The translations under genes were made by a program, and so were the position numbers. Below, in pieces: positions 32,240 to 39,149 of a DNA stretch of 39,149 nt; the first letter of the stretch is position 1; every line of letters begins with the position of its first letter. Source of the stretch: Larkinella sp. C7 (lineage in GTDB: Bacteria; Bacteroidota; Bacteroidia; Cytophagales; Spirosomataceae); NCBI RefSeq assembly GCF_006149005.1, contig NZ_VBSL01000028.1, positions 1 to 39,149 on the forward strand. Reading direction: 5' to 3'. Under the pieces are notes generated by a model that worked only from the letters and a program-made list of their open reading frames with translations, did no database searches and was not told the origin of the DNA.

Positions 32240-33055
32240 TCAAATAACGCCTTCCTGTTTGGCGCGTTCTTCGTAGCCATGTAGCTGAACCGGCTGTTGC
32301 TTCTTGCGCAGGCGCATGTTGAGGAATTCGACCAGCAGCGAAAACGCAATGGCGAAGTAGAGATACCCTTTCGGAACCGCGCCGATTTCAGCATTGAAGA
32401 AGACAAACTCGGCCAGGTGGGCTCCCTCGGCAATAAGCATGAATCCAATCATGATCAGGAAGGCCAGGCCAAGCATTTGAATACTCGGGTGTTCATTGAC
32501 GAATTTGCCGACAGGGCCCGCAAAAAACATCATGATCAGCACGGAGAGGACGACGGCAATAATCATAACCGTCACATTCTGAGTTAATCCCACCGCCGTC
32601 AGAATGGAGTCGATTGAAAAAACGACGTTGATGATGGCAATTTGCGCCACTACGCCGGAGATGCTGGCTTTCACTGGAGAACCTGCGGTTTCTTCCTCCT
32701 CATTCGAACTTCCCTCCAGTTTGTGATGAATCTCCGAAGTGGCTTTATACAATAGAAAAAGCCCCCCAATGATCAGAATGACGCTTTGTCCCGTAAAAGC
32801 AGCGCTTAACCAACGGCTTTCGTAATGCATAAATGGTTTGCTGAGCGAAATCAGAACCGAAATTCCGAACAGGAGCGCGACCCGGAAAATCATGGCCAAC
32901 AGCAGGCCGATGTTGCGGGCTTTGGGCTGGTCGGCCGGAGCGAGTTTATTGGCAGCAATGGAAATAAAAATGATGTTATCGATTCCTAATACAATTTCCA
33001 GAAATGTCAGCGTCAGCAGACTAACAATGTTTTCGGCGGAGAACAATTGATCCAT
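32240..33055 (-). CDS. TerC family integral membrane protein
   Basis: A 271-residue protein with seven or so hydrophobic helices, matching the TerC/Alx family. N-terminal LEIVLGIDNIIFISI and mid-protein INVVFSIDSILTAVGLTQNV carry the paired acidic residues (Asp in GIDN and in SIDS) conserved in the family and thought to bind metal ions such as manganese. A charged loop with KLEGSSNEEEETAG separates the halves. TerC-type proteins are linked to manganese export or metal loading of exported proteins; tellurite resistance is only a historical name. Length is normal. It converges on the exported-protein gene. Confidence 0.9.
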   Translation of the reverse strand: MDQLFSAENIVSLLTLTFLEIVLGIDNIIFISIAANKLAPADQPKARNIGLLLAMIFRVALLFGISVLISLSKPFMHYESRWLSAAFTGQSVILIIGGLFLLYKATSEIHHKLEGSSNEEEETAGSPVKASISGVVAQIAIINVVFSIDSILTAVGLTQNVTVMIIAVVLSVLIMMFFAGPVGKFVNEHPSIQMLGLAFLIMIGFMLIAEGAHLAEFVFFNAEIGAVPKGYLYFAIAFSLLVEFLNMRLRKKQQPVQLHGYEERAKQEGVI

Positions 33056-33950
33056 TCGTAGGTAGTTTGATCGTTGGAGAATTGCCCCAAATTACCCGCT
33101 TTACGGCAGTTAGGCAACATTTTCATCAAAATCGACCCTGAAAAAGCAAAAGGTTTCAAGCAACAGGCACACGCAACTGCCGTGATTTGGTTGGGGAAAC
33201 AGAAACCGGACCGTGAAGAATTCTGCTCATCTGTTTTGAGGTATAAAGAACCCGGAATTTACGGCGGTACGGTTTTAATTGTCGGACAGTTATCCGGAGG
33301 GTATGCAGCGTTGTATGCTGCTGCTGTATATCCGGCATTTTCTTGTTAAATTTTCTTTAATTAGTTGTTTTTCTGATAGTTATAATGTTGTTTGGGGTGC
33401 ATTTTTTCGAAAATGGGATAAAAGATAGACTCGACTGGTTACAAGACATTTGTTTCATATGTATAGACAAGCAAAAAAAGATTGGTAAATTATTTCTGCC
33501 ACCATATAATAAATTTGCAATTTGTATTTTGTAAGATAAAATTTGATTAACGTAGATTTGTAGTGAACACAATGTGTATTTTGGTTACTATAGAGTAAAA
33601 TTGCCTTTTTTTTGGCTGAAAACGTCTCTTTATCATTAAACTATCTGTCTGTTTAATGACGGAAAAAACGGTTCTTAAGGTGCATTGGGGGGTAAGAGTA
33701 AATACTTAGGTATTTATAATGAGCCGGAAAACTTTTTTTGAGTTAATATTGTAAAAAAAATGGCGAAAACCATTTTTCGGGTAATTCTGAAGAAAAAGGA
33801 AGTTATGAAATTTCAAAGACTTCCTCCGTATGAATGGCGTCCTGATGCATACAACCTCCTTAATACGAACTTCATACTAAACACGTTATAAACCGTCCTT
33901 TGGGATGACGGGTCCGAATTTTACTTTTTTCGTTTCAAAGCCGGTTGCTC
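33056..33950. promoter_or_regulatory. 895-bp intergenic region with a promoter for the second wzc-like gene
   Basis: On the plus strand TTTG (33528-33531), a 21-base spacer and TAGATTTG (33553-33560) match the Bacteroidota -33/-7 promoter well. Transcription would start near 33567, leaving a leader of about 380 bases. Within that leader TAAATAC-TTAG-GTATTTA (33699-33716) is a near-palindromic site, possibly an operator or hairpin. The 33360-33800 part is very AT-rich. ORFs at 33074-33349 and on the opposite strand look non-coding. Confidence 0.55.
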
Positions 33951-36287
33951 ATGAAGTCATCGAATATGTATAGTTATCCTATGTATCCTCAGGGCGAGAT
34001 TAACTCCTCCGACGGACAGGGAACATTGAAGGACTATCTGAAACACTGGAAGTGGTTTTTGATTTCGCTGATCACACTAATCGTGGCCGGGTTCGTTTAT
34101 ATCTGGTTTACCGAGCCCATCTACCGGGTTCAGGCGAGTTTGCTGGTGAAAGACGAGCCGCCGAAGAGTGGGGTCTCGGGCGACGGCCTCCTGAAAGACC
34201 TGACGACTTATAGCCCCGGAAAAGTCATCGAAAACGAAATTGAAATCCTGAAGTCGAGTTCGTTGATGAAAAAGGTAGTCGACTCGCTGGGGTTGAACAT
34301 CCGCTATTTTCGCAGCACGCCCTTCGGCAAACGGGAAATTTATGAAGAAGCACCAATCCGGATTGTCCTGACCGACCCAACGCCCAATCTCTACCGGGCT
34401 GATCTGGAAATTGGTATCATCAGCCCGACTACCGTGCGGCTCAACGATTGGGTCTATCCGGCCAACCAGATCATCAACACGCCTTTTGGGCGCTTACAAA
34501 TTTTTATCAAGCAGCCCGTGGTCTACACCAACGAACCACTGGTGGTGCAGGTCATGTCGCAGGCCCAGACCATTCGCTATTACCAGAGTAAACTCACCGT
34601 TGCACCCAGCGGCAAAGAGTCGACGGTGCTGGTGCTGACCATCGAGGATGCCGTTTCGACCAAAGGGGAGGCCATTCTCAATCAGATGATTGCCAATTAC
34701 AGTTCGGCTTCTACCACCGAAAAAAACCGGGCTGTAGCCAATACCCTTAGCTTTATTCAGACGCGCCTGAAGCTCGTTTCTGCGGAATTGGCCACGCTGG
34801 AGAAGTCGATCGAAACCTATAAGGCGGTGAATGGTATTTCGGGCATTGGCTCGGGAGCGCAGTCGCTGCTGAGCAGTTTGCAGAGCAACGACGCGCAACT
34901 CAACCGGGTTGCCATTCAGCTCAGTACGCTGGGCGATGTGGAAAAATACGTTCGCAGCAAAGGAGAAAACCGGGGTGGGCCGCCGACAACGCTCAAATTC
35001 AGCGATCCCACCTTAACCGCCTTGATTGGTAAATTGACGGAACTCGAAACACAGCGGACGGTGCTGCTTCGGAATTCGCCGGAACCAAGTCCGGTATTGC
35101 GTTCGCTCGACGACCAGATTCTTGCCACCCGGGCCAACATCAGCGAAACGCTGGCGACGCTCCGCGGCATCCTGACCAATACGCGCAGCCAGTTGCTGGC
35201 GGCCAACAAACGGCTTGAAGCCCGGATTGGCGTTATACCGGGGAAAGAGCGGGCGCTGATGAACATCACCCGGCAGCAGGCCATCAAGAACAACCTGTAT
35301 AACTATTTGCTTCAGAAACAGGAAGAAACCGCCCTTTCGTTTGCTTCCGTCGCATCCAACAGTCAGGTGATCGATGCTGCCAGCGGGAGTCTTGAGCCGG
35401 TAAAACCCATCAAGTGGCTGATCCTGTTGCTGTTCGGAACTGTCGGGCTGCTCATTCCCATCGTTGTGATCCGAATCAAACGGTTTTTTAACGAGCGGGT
35501 TTCCGGGCGGGCTGAAATCAATCAGGCCACCAAGGCTCCCGTAATTGGGGAGATTGCCTACGTCAGACACGAATTTCCGGTGGTGGTAAATGGCCGGAAA
35601 CGCTCGGTGGCGGCCGAACAGATTCGGGCCCTGCGGACGAATCTCCAGTTTTTGCGCGAAAACCCGAACGATAGCCAGGTGTTGCTGTTTACATCCAGCC
35701 TGAGTGGAGAAGGCAAGTCGTTTCTGTCGCTCAACGTAGCGGTGAGCATGGCGCTGGTGGGTCGTCCAACGCTAATCATGGATATGGATTTGCGCCGACC
35801 CAAATTGCACAAGGCGCTGAACATGCTCAATTTTCGCGGCAGCAGCAGCTACCTGACGGGCGAGGCTACGCTGGACGAAGTGCTGCAGCAGGTACCCGGA
35901 TTCGATAATTTGTTCATCATTTCCTGCGGCCCCATTCCGCTCAACCCATCTGAATTGCTCAGCGGCCCGCGTCTGCGTGAGCTGATCGAAGAAGCCCGTA
36001 CGCGGTTTGACAACATCATTATCGATTCTCCGCCGATCGGTCTGGTGACCGATGCCCAGTTGATCGGGCCGTTTGTGGACGTGACGCTCTATGCCATTCG
36101 CCATAATATTACCAACCGGAGCTATCTCAAACTGGTGGATTTGCTGTATCAGGAGAAGCGGTTTCCTAAACTGAATGTTGTACTGAATTCCGTCAAAAAT
36201 AAATACTCGTACGACTACCGGTATTACTACTACCGGAAGTCGGGCAATGACAAGCCCAATCTGTTGCGAAAATATTTGCTGCACTGA
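33951..36287 (+). CDS. Second Wzc-like tyrosine autokinase / polysaccharide co-polymerase
   Basis: A 778-residue paralogue of the protein at 11395-13755, similar along its whole length. TM1 is at about 30-50, a Wzz-type periplasmic domain with coiled coils follows, TM2 is at about 487-507, and then a BY-kinase domain: Walker A TSSLSGEGKSF (about 582-592), A' IMDMDLRRPKLH (about 609-620) and Walker B NIIIDSPPIG (about 688-697). The C-terminal tyrosine cluster is YSYDYRYYYYRKSG, without the Gly-Tyr alternation of its paralogue. I start at ATG 33951; a TTG two codons earlier is less likely. No Wza gene is beside it, so it must share or find its outer-membrane partner elsewhere. A sugar amidotransferase follows. 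Confidence 0.92.
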   Translation: MKSSNMYSYPMYPQGEINSSDGQGTLKDYLKHWKWFLISLITLIVAGFVYIWFTEPIYRVQASLLVKDEPPKSGVSGDGLLKDLTTYSPGKVIENEIEILKSSSLMKKVVDSLGLNIRYFRSTPFGKREIYEEAPIRIVLTDPTPNLYRADLEIGIISPTTVRLNDWVYPANQIINTPFGRLQIFIKQPVVYTNEPLVVQVMSQAQTIRYYQSKLTVAPSGKESTVLVLTIEDAVSTKGEAILNQMIANYSSASTTEKNRAVANTLSFIQTRLKLVSAELATLEKSIETYKAVNGISGIGSGAQSLLSSLQSNDAQLNRVAIQLSTLGDVEKYVRSKGENRGGPPTTLKFSDPTLTALIGKLTELETQRTVLLRNSPEPSPVLRSLDDQILATRANISETLATLRGILTNTRSQLLAANKRLEARIGVIPGKERALMNITRQQAIKNNLYNYLLQKQEETALSFASVASNSQVIDAASGSLEPVKPIKWLILLLFGTVGLLIPIVVIRIKRFFNERVSGRAEINQATKAPVIGEIAYVRHEFPVVVNGRKRSVAAEQIRALRTNLQFLRENPNDSQVLLFTSSLSGEGKSFLSLNVAVSMALVGRPTLIMDMDLRRPKLHKALNMLNFRGSSSYLTGEATLDEVLQQVPGFDNLFIISCGPIPLNPSELLSGPRLRELIEEARTRFDNIIIDSPPIGLVTDAQLIGPFVDVTLYAIRHNITNRSYLKLVDLLYQEKRFPKLNVVLNSVKNKYSYDYRYYYYRKSGNDKPNLLRKYLLH

Positions 36288-36348
36288 AACGGAAGCTCGT
36301 CCGCTTTGATACAATGGACGGGTGGATGAACGATCTGAAAAGCCGGGC

Positions 36349-37620
36349 ATGATTACCGTACCAAAAGATTTTCTTGCGAAATGGAAAAACGAACCGTCGG
36401 AAAAAAAACTGGCGTTTTCCCGGTCGGAGCGCAGACACAGGCATTCCCGGGACCGGAGCGCAACGGCCGATTCGTTGAAATTCACGAAAGTTGACGATTT
36501 CCGGCGCTGTAGCCGGTGTGTGCTGGATACAACCGTTTCCGATATCTGGTTCGATGACGCGGGCATCTGCAAATACTGCTACATCCACGACGAAATGGAG
36601 CGGCTCCATCCGTTGAAAAACATGGAGGAGGATTTGCAGCGGATTGTGAAACGGATCAAAAAAGCCGGCCGGAACAAAACCTATGACTGCATTGTGGGCG
36701 TTAGTGGCGGTCGTGATAGCATCTACACCCTTTTTCTGGCGCGCAAACTGGGCCTCCGACCTTTGGCGGTATATTTCGACAACGGCTGGAACACCGAAAT
36801 TGCCGTTTCGAACATCCGGAAAGCAACCGACCTCTTGCGGGTAGATCTGCATACGGTGTTGGCCGATCTGGAAGAGTTCAAAGATTTGCAGCGGGCTTTT
36901 CTCAAAGCGTCCGTACCCGACGCCGACATCCCGACTGTTTACGCCATCCATTCCGTATTGTATGAAACGGCGGCCAAACAGGGCATTGGCTATATTCTGC
37001 ACGGGCACTCATTCCGGACCGAAGGCACCTCGCCCATTAGCTGGACTTACATGGACGGGCGGTATATCAAAAATGTTCACCGGCGGTTTGGCAGCGGGGT
37101 CATCCGGAGTTTCAAAATCATGATGTTGCCCTACCTGCTTTATTACAGTTTCGTAAAACGCATTCGGGAGGTACGGTTGCTGGAATACATCGATTACAAC
37201 AAGAATAAAGTAGACGAAATTCTGGCTCACGACCTGGGCTGGGTGTATTACGGCGGGTACCACCACAAGAACCTGTATACCAAGTTTTTTCAGTCGTTTC
37301 TGTTGCCGAATAAATTCAATATCGATAAACGCAAAACGGAATTGTCGGCGCTGGTTCGTTCCGGGCAGAAAACGCGGGAAGAAGCCATTGCGGAGCTGGA
37401 AGCCAGTGCTTACCAGTACGACCGGTCGGTGGTGATCTATGCCGTGGCCAAATTGGGGTGGACGCTCGAAGAGTGGGAGCGGGTTTATTACCGCGCTCCC
37501 CGGTCACACAAGGATTTTAAGACGTATCTGCCGCTGATCCGGCTGCTGCGTCTGCCAATCTGGGTGGCCTGCAAACTGCGGATTTTGCCCCATATTTTGT
37601 ACTTGAAGTATGCCAGTTAG
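36349..37620 (+). CDS. N-acetyl sugar amidotransferase (PseA/WbpG/LegX-type)
   Basis: A 423-residue ATP-dependent amidotransferase of the PP-loop superfamily. VGVSGGRDSIYTL (about 117-129) is the PP-loop, and the paired cysteines CSRC (54, 57) and CKYC (74, 77) form the zinc site typical of the family. IDYNKNKVDEILAHDLGW and HHKNLYTKF in the C-terminal half also fit. These enzymes convert an N-acetyl group on a surface sugar to an acetamidino group, using ammonia. An N-terminal extension of about 50 basic residues precedes the first cysteine and is longer than usual; the true start may be the GTG at 36322 or further in. It follows the second wzc by about 60 bases and is probably co-transcribed. 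Confidence 0.87.
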   Translation: MITVPKDFLAKWKNEPSEKKLAFSRSERRHRHSRDRSATADSLKFTKVDDFRRCSRCVLDTTVSDIWFDDAGICKYCYIHDEMERLHPLKNMEEDLQRIVKRIKKAGRNKTYDCIVGVSGGRDSIYTLFLARKLGLRPLAVYFDNGWNTEIAVSNIRKATDLLRVDLHTVLADLEEFKDLQRAFLKASVPDADIPTVYAIHSVLYETAAKQGIGYILHGHSFRTEGTSPISWTYMDGRYIKNVHRRFGSGVIRSFKIMMLPYLLYYSFVKRIREVRLLEYIDYNKNKVDEILAHDLGWVYYGGYHHKNLYTKFFQSFLLPNKFNIDKRKTELSALVRSGQKTREEAIAELEASAYQYDRSVVIYAVAKLGWTLEEWERVYYRAPRSHKDFKTYLPLIRLLRLPIWVACKLRILPHILYLKYAS

Positions 37621-37650
37621 AAAAAAAAGAACCCGCCGGTTTTCGGACGG
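37621..37650 (-). terminator. Terminator for the minus-strand LytTR gene
   Basis: On the minus strand a GC-rich hairpin (CCGTCCGAAAACCGGCGG, with a small bulge) is followed by GTTCTTTTTTTT. It lies about 33 bases after the stop at 37683 and ends at the convergent amidotransferase gene's stop. Confidence 0.7.
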
Positions 37651-37682
37651 ACGCGGAACAGCGAAGCAATTCGGGATGGGGC

Positions 37683-38024
37683 TTAGTTATTGGCCGATTT
37701 GACGGCTCTGAAGACTTCGGCGATGCGTCGGCGGGCTACCAGCAAAACCGTGCCGTTGGTCAGGGTGAGTTCGACCTGGTAGGTGGAAATCCGGTGAAGG
37801 CGAGCGATGTGCGTGGGGTTGACGAGGGCACCCCGGCTGATGCGGATGAACTCGGGAAGCATTTTCTGCCAGCGAACCAGCGTTCGGGCAGTCATCAGGT
37901 TGGGGGCATTACTGCGGTGCAACAGGCTGTAATTGCTATTGCCCTCCAGCCAGATGAGATCGGAGAGCGACAGGGGTACTTTATATCCTCTTAGTTGTAG
38001 AGAGCCCGCTTGCTGCTGCATCAT
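37683..38024 (-). CDS. Stand-alone LytTR DNA-binding domain protein
   Basis: A 113-residue protein consisting almost only of a LytTR domain: LSDLIWLEGNSNYSLLH, TARTLVRWQKMLPEFIRISR, and GALVNPTHIARLHR. There is no receiver or membrane segment, so activation must come from a partner or be constitutive. Its ATG overlaps the stop of the upstream unknown gene (ATGA at 38021-38024), which suggests coupled translation and a joint function. Other LytTR proteins in the window are larger. Confidence 0.83.
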   Translation of the reverse strand: MMQQQAGSLQLRGYKVPLSLSDLIWLEGNSNYSLLHRSNAPNLMTARTLVRWQKMLPEFIRISRGALVNPTHIARLHRISTYQVELTLTNGTVLLVARRRIAEVFRAVKSANN

Positions 38025-38560
38025 GAAGAAGTCGTCAATTGGTGGGTGACGTTTTGCAGAAATAAACGAACCCGAACCGCTTCTGTGGTTAATTCACACC
38101 GTTCTGCCTGTAAGAAATAATCCAGCATCGTTTTGTCAGTCGCCGTTGCGATCCGTTGAATCCGACCACTCTGACGCGCCCACAAACTGTAGCCATAGAT
38201 GGCATTCGGACACTCGGCCAGAACGGCAAAACCATACGGTGTTGAATCGCCGGACGGCTGGTGCCACAGGACAAACCAGCGGGCCTTTGCCATAATTTGT
38301 GATAACGAAAGCCGTTGCTGTTCCCAAACCTGGAAATGATCCAGAAGAGCCTCCAAAGGGATCTCCGTCTCATCCGATCCGGTTGATGGAACAACCCGGT
38401 TCGGAGACTCTGCAACTTCAGTTTGAAAGCGGTGGCGTTGAGTAAACCAGAAAGACATTTCAGGTAGTTGATAACTCACTTGCATAGCCACCCTAGTGGA
38501 TTCCGGAGAATCGCTCAGATGAGTAAAAACTTGTGAGAGTATAAGTTCATGCGTGTTCAT
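38021..38560 (-). CDS. Hypothetical protein coupled to a LytTR regulator
   Basis: A 179-residue protein with no recognised domain, signal peptide or membrane segment. It is predicted to be soluble: MNTHELILSQVFTHLSDSPE at the start, a Trp-rich middle (WFVLWHQPSGDSTPYGFAVL, then YGYSLWARQSG), and AERCELTTEAVRVRLFLQNV at the end. The middle block could be a small sensory or ligand-binding beta domain. Overlap of its stop with the LytTR start implies coupling, so it may be the sensor or modulator of that regulator (inference). Confidence 0.65.
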   Translation of the reverse strand: MNTHELILSQVFTHLSDSPESTRVAMQVSYQLPEMSFWFTQRHRFQTEVAESPNRVVPSTGSDETEIPLEALLDHFQVWEQQRLSLSQIMAKARWFVLWHQPSGDSTPYGFAVLAECPNAIYGYSLWARQSGRIQRIATATDKTMLDYFLQAERCELTTEAVRVRLFLQNVTHQLTTSS

Positions 38561-38930
38561 CCAATTTCAGTGCCATTTTGTGTGGTTTATAGTTCAATTC
38601 ATAAAAATTTGTTGAAAAGGTAAATTATTTATGATCCTGTCATCTGAATCCAATACCGTAAAATCACTCCGCTGGAATCAAGGCGATTTGCGCTTATTTG
38701 GCACAGTAATTGTCACACGGGGGCCGGTTAAATGAAGGGGACTCCGGGGCGTATACGCAGGGGCTTTTTGGGTTTTCATCCGTTCGACCAGTCGGTGGCA
38801 CGGTGGACATCGCGTCGAAATCCCGGTTTTAGCAGGGATTTTTTGGTGGTTTGTTGATGATTTCGAAGTACTTTTATCACCGCATTGGGCCGGTGAGCAG
38901 GTATGGCAGGTATAAAATTTCTACGTAACG
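38561..38930. other. Intergenic region with a terminator-like hairpin
   Basis: 370 bases with no convincing gene. AAATCCC (38818-38824) and GGGATTT (38835-38841), with a 10-base loop, are followed by T and resemble an intrinsic terminator on the plus strand, about 90 bases before the next gene. It could end a small upstream RNA or attenuate the downstream gene. No clear promoter was found. Confidence 0.4.
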
Positions 38931-39149
38931 ATGTACCGATTTCTTTTTTGGCTTTCTGTTCTGCTGGGTAACGTTCTTGGTTCACCAATCGCCAGAGCCC
39001 AACCGGTTATATTCAATGCCAGCCCCTCGGCCCAACCCGGCGAAACCGTCGGCCTGCAAGGATCTTTCGGGGCCTCGGCCCGGGCTTATTTCAACAAAGG
39101 AACAGCCACGACGCCCACGGCCTTGCCCATTCAGGTGCAGAGTGCCAAC
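38931..39149 (+). CDS. Exported protein, N-terminal fragment (runs off the window)
   Basis: The first 73 codons of a protein with a signal peptide (MYRFLFWLSVLLGNVLG, cleavage near ARAQ at residue 24). The mature start reads PVIFNASPSAQPGETVGLQG, an Ala/Gly/Pro-rich beta-type sequence resembling the first Ig-like strand of secreted or surface proteins. No function can be assigned from this fragment. The start ATG follows TACGTAACG. Confidence 0.75.
   Translation, partial: MYRFLFWLSVLLGNVLGSPIARAQPVIFNASPSAQPGETVGLQGSFGASARAYFNKGTATTPTALPIQVQSAN

Noticed and set aside
33074-33349. 91-codon plus-strand ORF upstream of the second wzc
   Set aside because: No domain, signal peptide or conserved look, and it overlaps similarly sized ORFs on the other strand; treated as non-coding.
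35772-36572. 266-codon minus-strand ORF opposite the second wzc and amidotransferase
   Set aside because: Antisense shadow across two well-supported genes.
1-39149. CRISPR arrays, tRNA or rRNA genes
   Set aside because: No regularly spaced repeats, cloverleaf or T-arm patterns, or rRNA-like blocks were noticed on reading; the few GATTCGAA-like strings lie inside coding genes.

Overview
The window looks like a chromosomal segment of a Bacteroidota bacterium, most likely a Cytophagales member of the Spirosoma/Larkinella type (inference). The evidence is a type IX secretion (T9SS) sorting tail on a beta-helix protein, Bacteroidota-style promoter elements (TTTG / TAnnTTTG), few Shine-Dalgarno sequences, several LytTR regulators, a short Wza-type lipoprotein and a long PurF-like protein. 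No tRNA, rRNA or CRISPR array was seen.

Region 1 (1-14616, all minus strand) is a Wzx/Wzy-type surface polysaccharide operon. In transcription order it encodes: Wza-like export lipoprotein, Wzc-like tyrosine autokinase, initiating sugar-phosphate transferase, GT2 glycosyltransferase, a sugar-acid activation trio (NeuA-like cytidylyltransferase, 2-hydroxyacid dehydrogenase, SDR), a secreted TIM-barrel hydrolase-like protein, Wzx flippase, Wzy polymerase, a DUF115-like protein, a WbbL-like GT2, a WecG/TagA glycosyltransferase and a truncated NAD-sugar epimerase. Most genes overlap or nearly touch. The distal half (about 1-6.2 kb) is strikingly AT-rich, and the break falls inside the hydrolase gene, which suggests a transferred serotype cassette. 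An IS5-family remnant lies upstream of the operon.

Region 2 (15.8-20 kb) is accessory. Its core is a possible modified-peptide system: a 67-codon precursor-like peptide (17071-17274), followed 12 bases later by an LpxL-fold acyltransferase-like protein with an unusual active-site motif and an extra C-terminal domain, and divergently a membrane-anchored LytTR regulator across an intergenic palindrome. A LuxR-type regulator with a degenerate receiver, a small unknown gene and an orphan transposase-type HTH protein follow.

Region 3 (20-33 kb) is mostly housekeeping or secreted functions: DNA primase, a vanadium-haloperoxidase-like lipoprotein candidate, PurF-like amidophosphoribosyltransferase, a T9SS-exported beta-helix protein with a duplicated module, a GH20-like enzyme, NuoN, an unknown exported protein and TerC.

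Region 4 (33-39 kb) has a second Wzc paralogue followed by an N-acetyl sugar amidotransferase (PseA/WbpG type), a LytTR-only protein coupled to an unknown protein, and the start of an exported protein. The amidotransferase and the NeuA-like trio together hint at an acidic, possibly amidinated, nonulosonate-like sugar in the surface polysaccharide (inference).
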